DNA of 64,000 bases from Herbaspirillum seropedicae (GCF_001040945.1 NZ_CP011930.1:496001-560000), one strand, 5' to 3'. Shown: positions 1 to 8,759, counted from the stretch's first letter. The notes: a model not told the origin generated them from the sequence alone. Made by a program: numbers and translations.

Positions 1-317
1 TTCAACAAGCTGTCGAAATAACAAGTCAGCGCGAGAACAATAACAAATTGGCATCAGCATCTGGTGCTTAAAAGTTAGAACTCAGAATTTAGAACTTAGA
101 ACGTAGAAAAAAGACAGGCTGCCGTCGCAACCGCAGTAGTCAAAGACGGGACGACGCGCCGAGTGGGACCGGACCTGGTCCGGTGCAACAGAGGCTGTGG
201 CAGGGAGACGATCAGGGGACAGTAGACAGGCAGCGTGCCAGCAGGGCATGGACGTATGACGCGCGCAGCTCTCCGGTTTTTCCGTCCGGCCTCCGACGAC
301 TACACGGAGGAGACGTC
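1..317. other. Non-coding left edge with degenerate 7-bp repeats
   Basis: I see no credible gene here. Positions 76-110 hold five imperfect head-to-tail heptamers of the TAGAACT type (TAGAACT, CAGAATT, TAGAACT, TAGAACG, TAGAAAA) in an AT-rich patch. The rest is probably the upstream region of the chemotaxis receptor gene, whose ribosome binding site (GGAGGAGA) lies near 305-313. No convincing promoter hexamers were found. Confidence 0.5.
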
Positions 318-2009
318 ATGAAGTCAGGAATGAAGATGGGCACGCGCCTGGGACTCGGGTTTGCGTGGGTGGTGCTGTTGCTGGTGCTGGTGACCGGCTT
401 TGGCATCTTCAACATGCACCAGGTGCAGGGCCGCTTTACCCATGTGGTCGAGGTCAAGAATCCCGAGAGTGCGCTGGTCAAGGAAATGCTGGAGACGGTG
501 GGCGAGCGTTCCATCTCGCTGCGCAACCTGATGCTGCCGGCCGCGCCCGAGGACGTGGATATCGAAGCGCAGTACATCGAAGCGCAATCCCTGAAATACA
601 AGATGGCGGCCCAGAAGCTGCAACAGCTCTTCGCCGAATCGAGCGACACCAGCGATGAAGAAAAGGCGGCCCTGCCCAAGATCGCCGCCCAGGCCAGCAA
701 GGCCGAGAAGCTGATCAACGAAGCCGTGGAGTTCGGCAAGCGGCGCGAGGCCTATGAGTTGGCGCAATTCCTCAAGGAACAGTACCTGCCGGTGCAGAAA
801 TCCTGGCAGGTCGAGCTCAAGGCCCTGGCTGCGCTGGAAGACCAGCTCAACAAGGAAGCCGCCGAGGCCAGCGCCGTGGCCTATTCGCGCGCACGCATGC
901 TGATGCTGCTCATCAGCGCCATCGGCGTGGTCACCGCGGTCCTGGCCGCTTTCTGGCTGACCCGTCACCTGCTGCGCAAGCTCGGCGGCGAGCCTGACTA
1001 TGCAGTGCAGATCGCCGGCCAGATCGCCGAGGGCGACCTGGCCGTGGTCATCGATACCCGCGCCGGCGACCACGACAGCCTCATGGCCGCCATGCGCGTC
1101 ATGCGCGACAAGCTCGCGGCCATCGTGGCCGAGGTGCGCAAGGGGTCCGAAACGATCACCACGGCGTCCTCGGAAATCGCCCGGGGCAACCTGGACCTCT
1201 CGGGCCGCACCGAACAGCAGGCCGGTGCGCTGGAAGAGACCGCTTCCTCCATGGAGCAGTTGAATTCCACCGTCAAGCAGAACGCTGAAAACGCCCACCA
1301 GGCCAATGACCTGGCGCTGGCCGCCTCGGATGTGGCGGTGCAGGGCGGCAGCATCGTCTCGCAGGTGGTGCAGACCATGCAGTCCATCAATGCCTCGTCG
1401 CAGAAGGTGGCCGACATCGTCAGCGTGATCGATGGGATTGCCTTCCAGACCAATATCCTGGCGCTCAACGCCGCGGTGGAAGCCGCCCGCGCTGGCGAGC
1501 AGGGACGCGGCTTCGCGGTGGTGGCCTCCGAAGTGCGCTCGCTGGCCCAGCGCTCGGCCTCGGCGGCCAAGGAAATCAAGGTGCTCATCGGTGATTCGGT
1601 GGGCAAGGTCGAGAATGGCAGCAAGCTGGTCGAGCAGGCCGGCAGCACCATGCACGACATCGTCACCAGCATCCGCCGCGTGACCGACGTGATGACCGAG
1701 ATCAACCATGCCAACCGCGAGCAGAGCAGCGGCATCGAACAGGTCAATGAGGCCATCATCCAGATCGATGACATGACCCAGCAGAATGCTGCGCTGGTCG
1801 AGCAGGCCGCAGCGGCGGCGCGCTCGCTGCAGGAGCAGGCGGCCGGGCTGCAGCAGCTGGTGAGCGTGTTCCGCCTGGATGCGGCGCAGGCGCATGGGCA
1901 TACAGCCGCGCCGGCCCATGCCCCGGCGGCGGTCGAGCGCGTCATCGATGTGACGCCCGGTGCACCGGAACTGCCGGCCGGCGGCAACGTGCTGGCGGTG
2001 CAGGGCTGA
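318..2009 (+). CDS. Methyl-accepting chemotaxis protein (four-helix-bundle sensor)
   Basis: Inner-membrane chemoreceptor that passes ligand signals to CheW/CheA. The 563-residue protein has a first membrane segment at about 10-31, a periplasmic four-helix-bundle domain, a second membrane segment at about 195-218, a HAMP domain from about 219, and a cytoplasmic methylation and signalling domain. The conserved hairpin tip is present at about 373-407 (FQTNILALNAAVEAARAGE, then GRGFAVVASEVR). The start at 318 is chosen because GGAGGAGA precedes it at normal spacing; an upstream in-frame start at 183 would add a non-conserved tail. There is no C-terminal NWETF-type CheR-binding pentapeptide. The ligand cannot be told from sequence. 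A hairpin terminator follows at 2111-2143. Confidence 0.95.
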   Translation: MKSGMKMGTRLGLGFAWVVLLLVLVTGFGIFNMHQVQGRFTHVVEVKNPESALVKEMLETVGERSISLRNLMLPAAPEDVDIEAQYIEAQSLKYKMAAQKLQQLFAESSDTSDEEKAALPKIAAQASKAEKLINEAVEFGKRREAYELAQFLKEQYLPVQKSWQVELKALAALEDQLNKEAAEASAVAYSRARMLMLLISAIGVVTAVLAAFWLTRHLLRKLGGEPDYAVQIAGQIAEGDLAVVIDTRAGDHDSLMAAMRVMRDKLAAIVAEVRKGSETITTASSEIARGNLDLSGRTEQQAGALEETASSMEQLNSTVKQNAENAHQANDLALAASDVAVQGGSIVSQVVQTMQSINASSQKVADIVSVIDGIAFQTNILALNAAVEAARAGEQGRGFAVVASEVRSLAQRSASAAKEIKVLIGDSVGKVENGSKLVEQAGSTMHDIVTSIRRVTDVMTEINHANREQSSGIEQVNEAIIQIDDMTQQNAALVEQAAAAARSLQEQAAGLQQLVSVFRLDAAQAHGHTAAPAHAPAAVERVIDVTPGAPELPAGGNVLAVQG

Positions 2010-2110
2010 ATCGAAGGGCTGCGTCAGCGCGCTGCTGCTCCGGCGCGCTGGCGCAATTGCGGTTAGACTCCGGCATGAGATCGGTCGGAGCGCGTCCGGA
2101 TGACGCAAGA

Positions 2111-2143
2111 AGCGGCCCAAGCGTTCTGCCAGGGCCGCTTTTT
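2111..2143 (+). terminator. Rho-independent terminator after the chemoreceptor gene
   Basis: An 8-bp GC stem (AGCGGCCC paired with GGGCCGCT) is followed directly by a T run. It lies about 100 bases after the receptor stop and before the next gene. Confidence 0.75.
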
Positions 2144-2208
2144 CATGGGCCGGCCTGATCCGTCCTGTCTTTGTCCTTCCACCACAATGAGGCCAAGCGC
2201 CCCCCAAG

Positions 2209-3105
2209 ATGGAGAACCCGATGAACGACCTTCGCAATGATTTCAACAGCCTGCTGGGCCAGAGCACCCTGTCCGGCAATGCTGACCGCCGCAGCTTCCT
2301 CAAGACCGCCCTGGGCACCGGTTTTGCCGCCGCCGTGCTGCCGGTGTGCGCACAGACCATGATCAAGACCGATACCCAGGGCCTGACCGCAGGCGAGGTG
2401 TCCATCGAGGTCAACGGCCAGCGCGTGCCGGCCTATCGCGCCCAGCCGGAGCGCAAGACCGGCTTGCCGGTCATCATCGTGGTCTCCGAGATCTTCGGCG
2501 TGCATGAGCACATCGCCGACATCGCACGCCGCTTCGCCAAGCTGGGCTATCTGGCCATTGCGCCGGACTTCTTCGTGCGCCAGGGCAATCCCATGGCCTA
2601 CACCTCCATTGCCGAACTGCAGAAGGACATCATTTCCAAGGTGCCCGACGCCCAGGTGATGGGCGATATCGACGCCTACGTGAAATGGGCCGGCGAACAC
2701 GGCGGCGATATCCGGCGGCTGGGGATCAATGGCTTCTGCTGGGGTGGCCGCATCGTCTGGCTCTACAGCGCCCACAATCCCAAGGTCAAGGCCGGTGCGG
2801 CCTGGTATGGCCGCCTGGTGGGCGAGAAGAGCGAGCTGTTCCCGCAGCAGCCCATCGATATCGCGCCTACGCTGAAGACGCCGGTCATCGGTCTGTACGG
2901 CGGCAAGGACCAGGGCATCCCGGTCTCGACCGTGGAGCAGATGAAGGAAGCGCTGCAGAAGGCGGGCAACAAATCGGAATTCCATGTGTACATGAATTCC
3001 GGCCATGCCTTCAACGCCGACTACCGTCCCAGCTATGTGGAGGCCGATGCCAAGGATGCCTGGAGCAAGGTGGTGGCCTTCTTCAAGCAGCATGGCGTGG
3101 CCTGA
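2209..3105 (+). CDS. Dienelactone hydrolase family protein with Tat signal
   Basis: Alpha/beta hydrolase of the dienelactone hydrolase family, 298 residues. The N-terminus carries a twin-arginine motif (DRRSFLK, about 26-32) and a hydrophobic stretch, so export to the periplasm is likely. The nucleophile elbow reads GFCWGG (Cys near 175), with the acid in GGKDQG (about 235) and the His in SGHAF (about 265), which together give the Cys-Asp-His triad of the family. The natural substrate is unknown; the family includes carboxymethylenebutenolidase and broader esterases. An alternative start lies four codons downstream at 2221. The gene stands alone and is followed by a strong terminator at 3196-3222. 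Confidence 0.88.
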   Translation: MENPMNDLRNDFNSLLGQSTLSGNADRRSFLKTALGTGFAAAVLPVCAQTMIKTDTQGLTAGEVSIEVNGQRVPAYRAQPERKTGLPVIIVVSEIFGVHEHIADIARRFAKLGYLAIAPDFFVRQGNPMAYTSIAELQKDIISKVPDAQVMGDIDAYVKWAGEHGGDIRRLGINGFCWGGRIVWLYSAHNPKVKAGAAWYGRLVGEKSELFPQQPIDIAPTLKTPVIGLYGGKDQGIPVSTVEQMKEALQKAGNKSEFHVYMNSGHAFNADYRPSYVEADAKDAWSKVVAFFKQHGVA

Positions 3106-3195
3106 TGCCGATGCGATAAGCTGCGCGAGCTTCGTGTTGGTGCGCTTCTGATACAGATCAAGGCAGGGCGCACCAAGATGTGCAGCCTGCATGCG

Positions 3196-3222
3196 AAGGG
3201 ACGGAGTTTTCCGTCCCTTTTT
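3196..3222 (+). terminator. Rho-independent terminator after the hydrolase gene
   Basis: A 9-bp stem (AAGGGACGG paired with CCGTCCCTT) with a six-base loop is followed by a T run. It separates the hydrolase from the catabolic operon leader. Confidence 0.85.
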
Positions 3223-3591
3223 CATTGATGTCCAGAAAGAACACATGGGTTTACGGTGCGTCGCGTCTTGGCACGCCGTTTGCTAAACAAGCCAGTGAGT
3301 AGAAGCGGCTAGCAGTCGGTAACGAAGACACTTACCTTCTTGCGGGGCATTGCTCGTGACACCATCGGAACGCTCCGATGGTCCCTTTCTTTCGACAGGA
3401 CACGAGACCATGCATATTGCCCGCGCGCCCGCTCTTTTTTCCTCGCCGTTTTTATTGGCATTTCTTTCTGCAGTTCTTTCTGCAGTTCTTTCTGCATCTC
3501 GCTCTGCATTTTCCACGGCCTCTTTCGCAGCATCTTTCGCAGCATCGCTCCTGAAGCATCCTGCTCGTGACGCCAGCGGCCGAGGTGCGCG
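3223..3591 (+). promoter_or_regulatory. Long structured leader of the catabolic operon
   Basis: About 370 bases lie between the previous terminator and the first enzyme gene. They contain a perfect 9-bp stem with an ACGC tetraloop (3361-3382, ACCATCGGA and TCCGATGGT) followed by a pyrimidine-rich run, so a terminator or attenuator fold is possible. Two groups of 12-bp direct repeats follow. A short reading frame at 3410-3595 overlaps the next start codon. The operon encodes an NMT1-type transporter, and some purine-binding riboswitches (NMT1 motif, xanthine) precede such genes, so a riboswitch is a reasonable hypothesis. I cannot confirm the fold by eye. Confidence 0.4.
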
Positions 3592-3595
3592 ATGA
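3410..3595 (+). CDS. Possible 61-residue leader peptide, translationally coupled
   Basis: A short frame begins with ATG at 3410 behind a CAGGA element nine bases upstream and ends in TGA at 3593-3595, overlapping the reductase ATG at 3592 as ATGA. The product is Ala/Ser/Leu/Phe-rich and repetitive (LSAVLSAVLSAS, then FAASFAAS) because it reads through the 12-bp repeats. It resembles no family I know. It could be a coupling leader peptide or simply a chance frame across repetitive DNA; the stop/start overlap is the only strong point in its favour. Confidence 0.25.
   Translation: MHIARAPALFSSPFLLAFLSAVLSAVLSASRSAFSTASFAASFAASLLKHPARDASGRGAR
3462..3555. repeat. Two sets of 12-bp tandem repeats in the leader
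   Basis: TTCTTTCTGCAG is repeated at 3462, 3474 and (last base changed) 3486, and a related TCTTTCGCAGCA unit is repeated from about 3521. The two sets are separated by a short degenerate stretch. Because the unit is a multiple of three, copy-number change would not shift any overlapping reading frame. Confidence 0.75.
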
Positions 3596-4611
3596 ATGCC
3601 GTCGCCGACCGTTTCAATGGCAGCGCCGCCACCACCCTGATGTTGCGGGTGAGGGCCGTGCGCCAGGCGGCGCAGGATATCCGCCTCCTTGAGCTGGTCT
3701 CCCAGGACGGCGCTGCGCTGCCGCCCTGGACTCCGGGTGCGCACCTGCGCCTGCAGTTGCAGGACGGCCTGGTGCGCGCCTATTCCCTCTGCAATACACC
3801 GCAACAGCGTGATTGCTACCTGATTGCGGTCAAGCGCGAGCCCGATTCACGCGGCGGTTCCGCCTTCCTGCATGAGCAGGTGCAGGAGGGAACGACGATC
3901 AGCGCATCGCCTCCCGTCAATGCCTTTCCTCTCATCGCCGATGTGCGCGCCCCGCTGTTGCTGGCCGCCGGCATCGGCATCACGCCGCTGCATGCGATGG
4001 CCGCCGAGCTGGCCACGCAAGGCAGGCGACATCGTCTGCACTACTTTGCGCGCAGCCTGGCGCATGCCGCCTTCTTCCATGAGCTGGCCGCGGGTTCGCA
4101 AGGCATGTCGCTGCACCTGGGGCTGGATGGCGCCGAGACCGAGCACGCCATCGCGGCCGCCCTGGCGGCGGCGCCGCGTTCTTCACCGCTCTACGTGTGC
4201 GGCCCTTCGCCCTTCATCGACGCCGCACGTCGCCATGCGCAACTGGCGGGCTGGCGCGAGCAGGACATCCACTTCGAACGGTTTGCCGCACCGGCCATGC
4301 CGGCGGCGGAGGCTGATCCGGCCCGCCCGGTGCAGGCGCCAGACAGCACGTTCGAGCTGGTGCTGCAGCGTTCCGGCTTGCGCTGCCAGGTGCTGCCCGG
4401 CCAGAGCATCGTGGCTGCGGCAGCGCAAGTGGGTGTGGTGATCGGCACCTCCTGCGGCGAAGGCTTCTGCGGCAGTTGCGAGAGCACCGTACTGGAAGGC
4501 CAGCCTTGGCATCGCGACAGCGTGCTCTCGGCCGCCGAGCGCGCCAGCGGGCGGCGCATCCTGCCATGCGTATCGCGCTGTGCAGGTACGCGGCTGGTGC
4601 TGGATCTGTGA
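3592..4611 (+). CDS. PDR/VanB-type flavin-ferredoxin reductase
   Basis: Electron-transfer partner of an oxygenase, 339 residues. The N-terminal flavin domain has the RAYSLCN motif (about 63-69) expected for FMN binding in the phthalate dioxygenase reductase class. The middle NAD-binding domain has AAGIGITPL (about 123-131) and VCGPSPF. The C-terminus is a plant-type 2Fe-2S domain with the ligand pattern CGEGFCGSC followed by a distal Cys (ILPCVSRC). It is the first enzyme of the operon and most likely supplies electrons to the Rieske oxygenase encoded at 6853, as VanB does for VanA. Unlike the N-demethylase reductase NdmD it has no extra Rieske domain. The ATG overlaps a possible leader peptide stop. 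Confidence 0.9.
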   Translation: MNAVADRFNGSAATTLMLRVRAVRQAAQDIRLLELVSQDGAALPPWTPGAHLRLQLQDGLVRAYSLCNTPQQRDCYLIAVKREPDSRGGSAFLHEQVQEGTTISASPPVNAFPLIADVRAPLLLAAGIGITPLHAMAAELATQGRRHRLHYFARSLAHAAFFHELAAGSQGMSLHLGLDGAETEHAIAAALAAAPRSSPLYVCGPSPFIDAARRHAQLAGWREQDIHFERFAAPAMPAAEADPARPVQAPDSTFELVLQRSGLRCQVLPGQSIVAAAAQVGVVIGTSCGEGFCGSCESTVLEGQPWHRDSVLSAAERASGRRILPCVSRCAGTRLVLDL

Positions 4612-4673
4612 GGTCTCTCACACCCTCGTCGAGATTTGTCAGTGCAAGTTCAACCCACCTGGAGAGGAAGGCT

Positions 4674-5678
4674 ATGAAGAAGCAATCGATGCAAAAGCGC
4701 AGGTTCCTGCGGTGTGCGGCGGCGTTGTGGCTGGGCGCGGCCGCGCTGTCGATCACGGGCCTGGCCCAGGCCCAGGACAAGGTCACGCTGCTGTCGAACT
4801 GGTATGCGCAGGCCGAGCACGGCGGTTTCTACCAGGCCGTGGCCAAGGGCATCTACAAGAAATACGGCATGGACGTGACCATCAAGATGGGCGGCCCGCA
4901 GGTCAACAACATGCAGATCCTGGTAGCGGGGCAGGCCGACTTCAGCATGGGTTACGACTTCACGGTGATGAAGGGCGTCGAGCAAGGCCTGCCGCTGGTG
5001 ACGGTGGGCACTTCCTTCCAGTCCGATCTGCAGGGGATGATGACGCATGACGATGTCGCCAGCCTGGGCGGACTGAAGAACAAGACCATCCTGGTGGCGG
5101 GCTCGGGCCAGTCGAGCTGGTGGCCGTGGCTCAAGGCCAAGTATGGCTATACCGATGCGCAGTCCAGGGCCTATACCTTCAACCTGCAGCCTTTCTTTGC
5201 CGATCCCAACATCGCGCAGCAGGCCTATCCTTCCTCCGAGCTGTTCCAGGCCGACAAGGCCGGCGTGAAGAGCAAGTTCTTCCTCTTTGCCAGCGAGGGC
5301 TACCCGCCCTATGGCACCACCATCGTGACGCTGCAGAAGACTGTGGCGACCAAGCCTGACCTGGTGCAGCGCTTCGTCAAGGCGACGGCCGAAGGCTGGA
5401 AGAGCTACCTGGAAGATCCAGCACCGGGCAATGCCCTCATCAAGGCCGACAACAAGAACATGGGTGATGAACAACTGGCCTATGCCCTGGGCAAGCTCAA
5501 GGAGCTCAAGGTGGTGACCGGCGGCGACGCGGCCAGGCTGGGCATCGGTGTCATGACCGACGAACGCTGGAAGCAGACCTATGAGGTCATGGTGGCCACC
5601 GGCCTGCTCAAGGCGGGCACCGATTATCACAAGGCCTACACCACCCAGTTCGTCAAGGACATGAAGGTCATGCCCTGA
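4674..5678 (+). CDS. ABC transporter substrate-binding protein, NMT1/SsuA-like
   Basis: Periplasmic binding protein of 334 residues. It starts with a basic N-terminus and a hydrophobic signal peptide ending near LAQAQ (about residue 32). The mature part begins like the NMT1/THI5-like family (VTLLSNWYAQAEHGGFYQAVAKG) that binds pyrimidine, taurine or purine-like compounds; GGPQVNNMQILVAGQADF is the usual second block. An AGGAAGG ribosome binding site precedes the ATG at 4674. It works with the ATPase and permease encoded at 7902 and 8743. The enzymes around it point to an N-heterocyclic ligand, but the sequence alone does not identify the ligand. Confidence 0.9.
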   Translation: MKKQSMQKRRFLRCAAALWLGAAALSITGLAQAQDKVTLLSNWYAQAEHGGFYQAVAKGIYKKYGMDVTIKMGGPQVNNMQILVAGQADFSMGYDFTVMKGVEQGLPLVTVGTSFQSDLQGMMTHDDVASLGGLKNKTILVAGSGQSSWWPWLKAKYGYTDAQSRAYTFNLQPFFADPNIAQQAYPSSELFQADKAGVKSKFFLFASEGYPPYGTTIVTLQKTVATKPDLVQRFVKATAEGWKSYLEDPAPGNALIKADNKNMGDEQLAYALGKLKELKVVTGGDAARLGIGVMTDERWKQTYEVMVATGLLKAGTDYHKAYTTQFVKDMKVMP

Positions 5679-5750
5679 CTTGCCGATCTGCAGATCCGGA
5701 TGGCTGCCGCCGCGTGCAGGTGGTAGCCCGCTCTTTCGCATGAGGACGCC

Positions 5751-6737
5751 ATGATTCCCTACACGCCACCGATGACCGCGCGCCGCATTCCGGTGATCGA
5801 TTTCGCCGATGCCTTCTCGCCCGAACTGGCCCGCCGCGAGGCATTGGCCTGGGAGATCCACAAGATCTCGCGCGATGTGGGTTTCTTCTATCTCGTCAAT
5901 CACGGGGTGCCGCAGGCGCTCATCGATGGCCAGTTCGACTGGGCGCGGCGCTTCTTCGCGCTGCCGCAGGCCAGCAAGTCGGCCATCGACATGCGCCACT
6001 CTGCCTCCGGTTATGGCTACGAGCGCATGGGCGCGCAGGCGCTCGATGAAGGCTCGCCGGCCGACCTGAAGGAAGGATTCCAGTTCGGCTTCGACATCGC
6101 GCCCGATCATCCCTACGTGCTGCGCGGCCTGCTGCGCTACGGTCACAACCTGTGGCCACAGGACCTGCCCGGCTTCGAGACACATTCACGCCAGTATTAC
6201 GAGGCGGTACGCGCGCTCTCGCATCGCCTGCTGGGAGTGATCGCCCTGTCGCTGGAGATGCCGGAGGATTTCTTCACGCCGGTACTGCACACGCCCATTG
6301 CCACCCAGCGCATGCTGCACTATCCGCCGCAGCCGGCCAGTGCACAGCATAACCAGATCGGTGCTGGTGCGCATACCGACTGGGGGCTGGTCACCATCCT
6401 CGCGCAGGATGCCATCGGCGGACTGGAGATCTGCAATGCCGAGGGGGATTGGGTGAGTGCGCCGCCCATTGCCGGCAGCTTCGTGGTCAACATCGGCGAC
6501 CTGCTGCAGCGATGGAGCAATGACCTTTATCACAGCAATGCGCATCGGGTATGCAATGTGGGCAACGCACCGCGTTATTCGCTGCCGTTCTTCCAGGATG
6601 GCGACCAGGCCGCCGTGGTGGCCTGCCTGCCCACTTGTTGCAGTGCCGAGCGCCCGGCGCGCTATGCCCCTTGCACCATCGGTGACTATCTGGAGATGAA
6701 GGTGAAGCAGACCTTCGGGGCGGTCGCAGCAGCCTGA
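5751..6737 (+). CDS. Isopenicillin N synthase family 2OG/Fe(II) oxygenase
   Basis: Non-haem iron oxygenase of 328 residues. The N-terminal DIOX_N segment (IPVIDFADAF, then VGFFYLVNHGVP) and the C-terminal jelly-roll are both recognisable. Iron ligands are the HTD triad start (GAHTDWGLVTILAQD, about 203-217) and a distal His in SNAHRV (about 265); the downstream RYSLPFF carries the Arg that usually binds 2-oxoglutarate. Members of this family occur in bacterial purine-deaminase gene clusters, which is relevant given the amidohydrolase at the end of this operon. The substrate is not predictable. It lies in line with its neighbours, about 70 bases after the binding protein gene. Confidence 0.88.
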   Translation: MIPYTPPMTARRIPVIDFADAFSPELARREALAWEIHKISRDVGFFYLVNHGVPQALIDGQFDWARRFFALPQASKSAIDMRHSASGYGYERMGAQALDEGSPADLKEGFQFGFDIAPDHPYVLRGLLRYGHNLWPQDLPGFETHSRQYYEAVRALSHRLLGVIALSLEMPEDFFTPVLHTPIATQRMLHYPPQPASAQHNQIGAGAHTDWGLVTILAQDAIGGLEICNAEGDWVSAPPIAGSFVVNIGDLLQRWSNDLYHSNAHRVCNVGNAPRYSLPFFQDGDQAAVVACLPTCCSAERPARYAPCTIGDYLEMKVKQTFGAVAAA

Positions 6738-6852
6738 GCCGGCGCAGCCCACACCCCGGAGTACACCCTATAGCGGCGAAGGCGACCATGTTGGCACGCC
6801 GGCCGCGCCACTGTGGACCATGGTTCGCAGTCCAAGCAGAAGGAGCAGCATC

Positions 6853-7884
6853 ATGCTGGTAACCCAACAAAAAGTCTTGCGCAGGTTCTGGTACGCGCTC
6901 ATGCCCATCGCGCAACTCAGGCAAGGCCCACAGCCCTTCACCCTGCTGGGCGAGAAGCTGGTGGTGTGGTTGAAGGAAGACGGCGCGCCCGCCGCGCTGC
7001 AGGATCGCTGCTGCCATCGTACGGCCAGGCTGTCCAAGGGTTTCGTGGAGAACGGCAACATCGTGTGCGGCTATCACGGCTGGACCTTCAATGGCGAAGG
7101 GGCTTGCGTGCGCGTGCCGCAGAACGCGGATGGCAGCGTGCCGGCGGGGGCCTGTGTGAAATCCTATTTCTGCAAGGAGCGTTACGGTTACGTGTGGGTG
7201 GCGCTGGAAGAACCGCTGCGCGATATTCCGGAGTTTCCCGAAGAGGGTGCGCCGGGCTATCGCCGCATCTTCCAGTTCTACGAGCGCTGGGAGACCAGTG
7301 CCTTGCGGATGATGGAAAATTCCTTCGACAATTCGCATTTCAGTTACGTACATCGCGCCACCTTCGGCCTGTACGACCAGCCCAAGCCGGAGAAATACGA
7401 GATCGCCGAAACCGACTACGGTTTCGAAGCTGAAACCCGCGTACCCATCAAGAACGTGCCGGCAAGCCATCGCGTCACCGGCAGTACCGCCGACACCACG
7501 GTGCGCCACATGTTCAACCGCTGGTACCTGCCCTTCGTGCGCCGCTTTGGCTGCACCTATCCGGAGAGCGGACGACATCACATCATCTACAACTGCGCCA
7601 CACCCATCGATGATGGTTCCATCATGCTGTCGCAATGGCTGTATCGCAACGACACCGAAGAAGAGTGTTCCGAAGCCGAGCTCATCGCCTGGGATGCGCC
7701 CATCCTGGTGGAAGACCGCGAGATCCTCGAAGCCACCGATCCCGATGCCTGCATCGACGTGCGCCGACGCCAGGAATTCCACATGGCCTCGGACCGGCCG
7801 GGCCTGATCATGCGCCGCATGCTGCTGCAGTTGCTGGAAGAGCACGGCGAATCCGAAGTGTTCCGCCTCCACCCCGCGGCATGA
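6853..7884 (+). CDS. Rieske non-haem iron oxygenase, VanA-like alpha subunit
   Basis: Terminal oxygenase of 343 residues. The N-terminal Rieske cluster motif is CCHR followed by CGYHGW (about 45-70). The catalytic domain has the mononuclear iron site NSFDNSHFSYVH (about 156-167). Length and layout match the one-component-oxygenase group (VanA, NdmA-type) that performs O- or N-demethylation or ring hydroxylation. The start at 6853 is favoured by the GAAGGAG element just upstream; an in-frame ATG at 6820 has none. The stop overlaps an ATG at 7881 in the next gene. Electrons most likely come from the reductase encoded at 3592. Confidence 0.9.
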   Translation: MLVTQQKVLRRFWYALMPIAQLRQGPQPFTLLGEKLVVWLKEDGAPAALQDRCCHRTARLSKGFVENGNIVCGYHGWTFNGEGACVRVPQNADGSVPAGACVKSYFCKERYGYVWVALEEPLRDIPEFPEEGAPGYRRIFQFYERWETSALRMMENSFDNSHFSYVHRATFGLYDQPKPEKYEIAETDYGFEAETRVPIKNVPASHRVTGSTADTTVRHMFNRWYLPFVRRFGCTYPESGRHHIIYNCATPIDDGSIMLSQWLYRNDTEEECSEAELIAWDAPILVEDREILEATDPDACIDVRRRQEFHMASDRPGLIMRRMLLQLLEEHGESEVFRLHPAA

Positions 7885-7901
7885 ACCCACCAGGAGATTC
7901 C

Positions 7902-8759
7902 ATGGACAGAGATGAACACGCGATGTCGCAGGCCGCCGCCTGGGAGCAGCAGAGCGCCGCCGCGGCAGCGGCCCCGGTGCTGTCGGCGCAGCGGGTGGAG
8001 AAGACCTATCGCAACGGCACGCACGCGCTTGATGAGGTCAGGCTCGATATCGGACGGGGCGAGTTCGTCTCGCTGCTGGGCCCTTCGGGCTGCGGCAAGA
8101 GCACCTTGCTGAAGATGTTTGCCGGGCTGGAAGAGCCGTCCCACGGGCATATCCGCTGGTGGGGCGGCAACCTGGCCACGGTCGGCACGCCCGAGCGCAC
8201 CCTGGCCATGGTATTCCAGGAGGCCACGCTGATGCCTTGGGCTACGGTGGAGCAGAATGTGCGCCTGCCGCTGGACTTGCGCCACGTCCCGCGCGCCCAG
8301 GCTGATGCGCGGGTCGCCGCCTCCTTGAAGCGGGTGGGGCTGGAAAGCTTCCACGCGGTGCTGCCGCGCGAACTCTCCGGCGGCATGCAGATGCGCGCCT
8401 CGATTGCACGCGCGCTGGCCACCTCGCCCAATCTGCTGCTGATGGATGAACCCTTCGGCGCCCTCGATGAATTCACCCGCAACAAGCTCGACGCCGACCT
8501 GCGTGACATCTGGAGCCGGCAGGACCTGACGGTGGTGTTCGTCACCCACAGCATCTATGAAGCGGTGTTCCTGTCCTCGCGGGTGATCGTGATGGCGGCG
8601 CGCCCCGGGCGGGTGATTGCCGATGTGGCTATCGATGCGCCGGGTCCGCGTGATGAGGCCTTTCGCATGTCGGCGCCGTTCATGCAGTACTGCAAGACCC
8701 TTTCCGATTACCTGACGCTGGCCAACCAGCAGGGAGACGGCCATGAAGCCCAACACTGA
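7902..8759 (+). CDS. ABC transporter ATP-binding protein, SsuB/TauB-like
   Basis: Cytoplasmic ATPase of 285 residues for the nitrate/sulfonate/taurine importer class. Walker A is GPSGCGKST (about 64-72), the Q-loop is in VFQEATLMPW, the signature is LSGGMQMRAS, and Walker B is LLLMDEPFGALDE, followed by the H-loop VTHSIYEA. The start at 7902 follows a CAGGAG site; an in-frame ATG at 7881 overlaps the previous stop and is the alternative. Its end overlaps the permease start by 17 bases, which indicates translational coupling. Confidence 0.92.
   Translation: MDRDEHAMSQAAAWEQQSAAAAAAPVLSAQRVEKTYRNGTHALDEVRLDIGRGEFVSLLGPSGCGKSTLLKMFAGLEEPSHGHIRWWGGNLATVGTPERTLAMVFQEATLMPWATVEQNVRLPLDLRHVPRAQADARVAASLKRVGLESFHAVLPRELSGGMQMRASIARALATSPNLLLMDEPFGALDEFTRNKLDADLRDIWSRQDLTVVFVTHSIYEAVFLSSRVIVMAARPGRVIADVAIDAPGPRDEAFRMSAPFMQYCKTLSDYLTLANQQGDGHEAQH

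Noticed and set aside
324..2414. Long minus-strand open frame opposite the chemoreceptor gene (about 696 codons)
   Set aside because: A GC-rich codon shadow with His/Gln/Gly-rich, domain-free translation; the opposite-strand receptor gene explains it.
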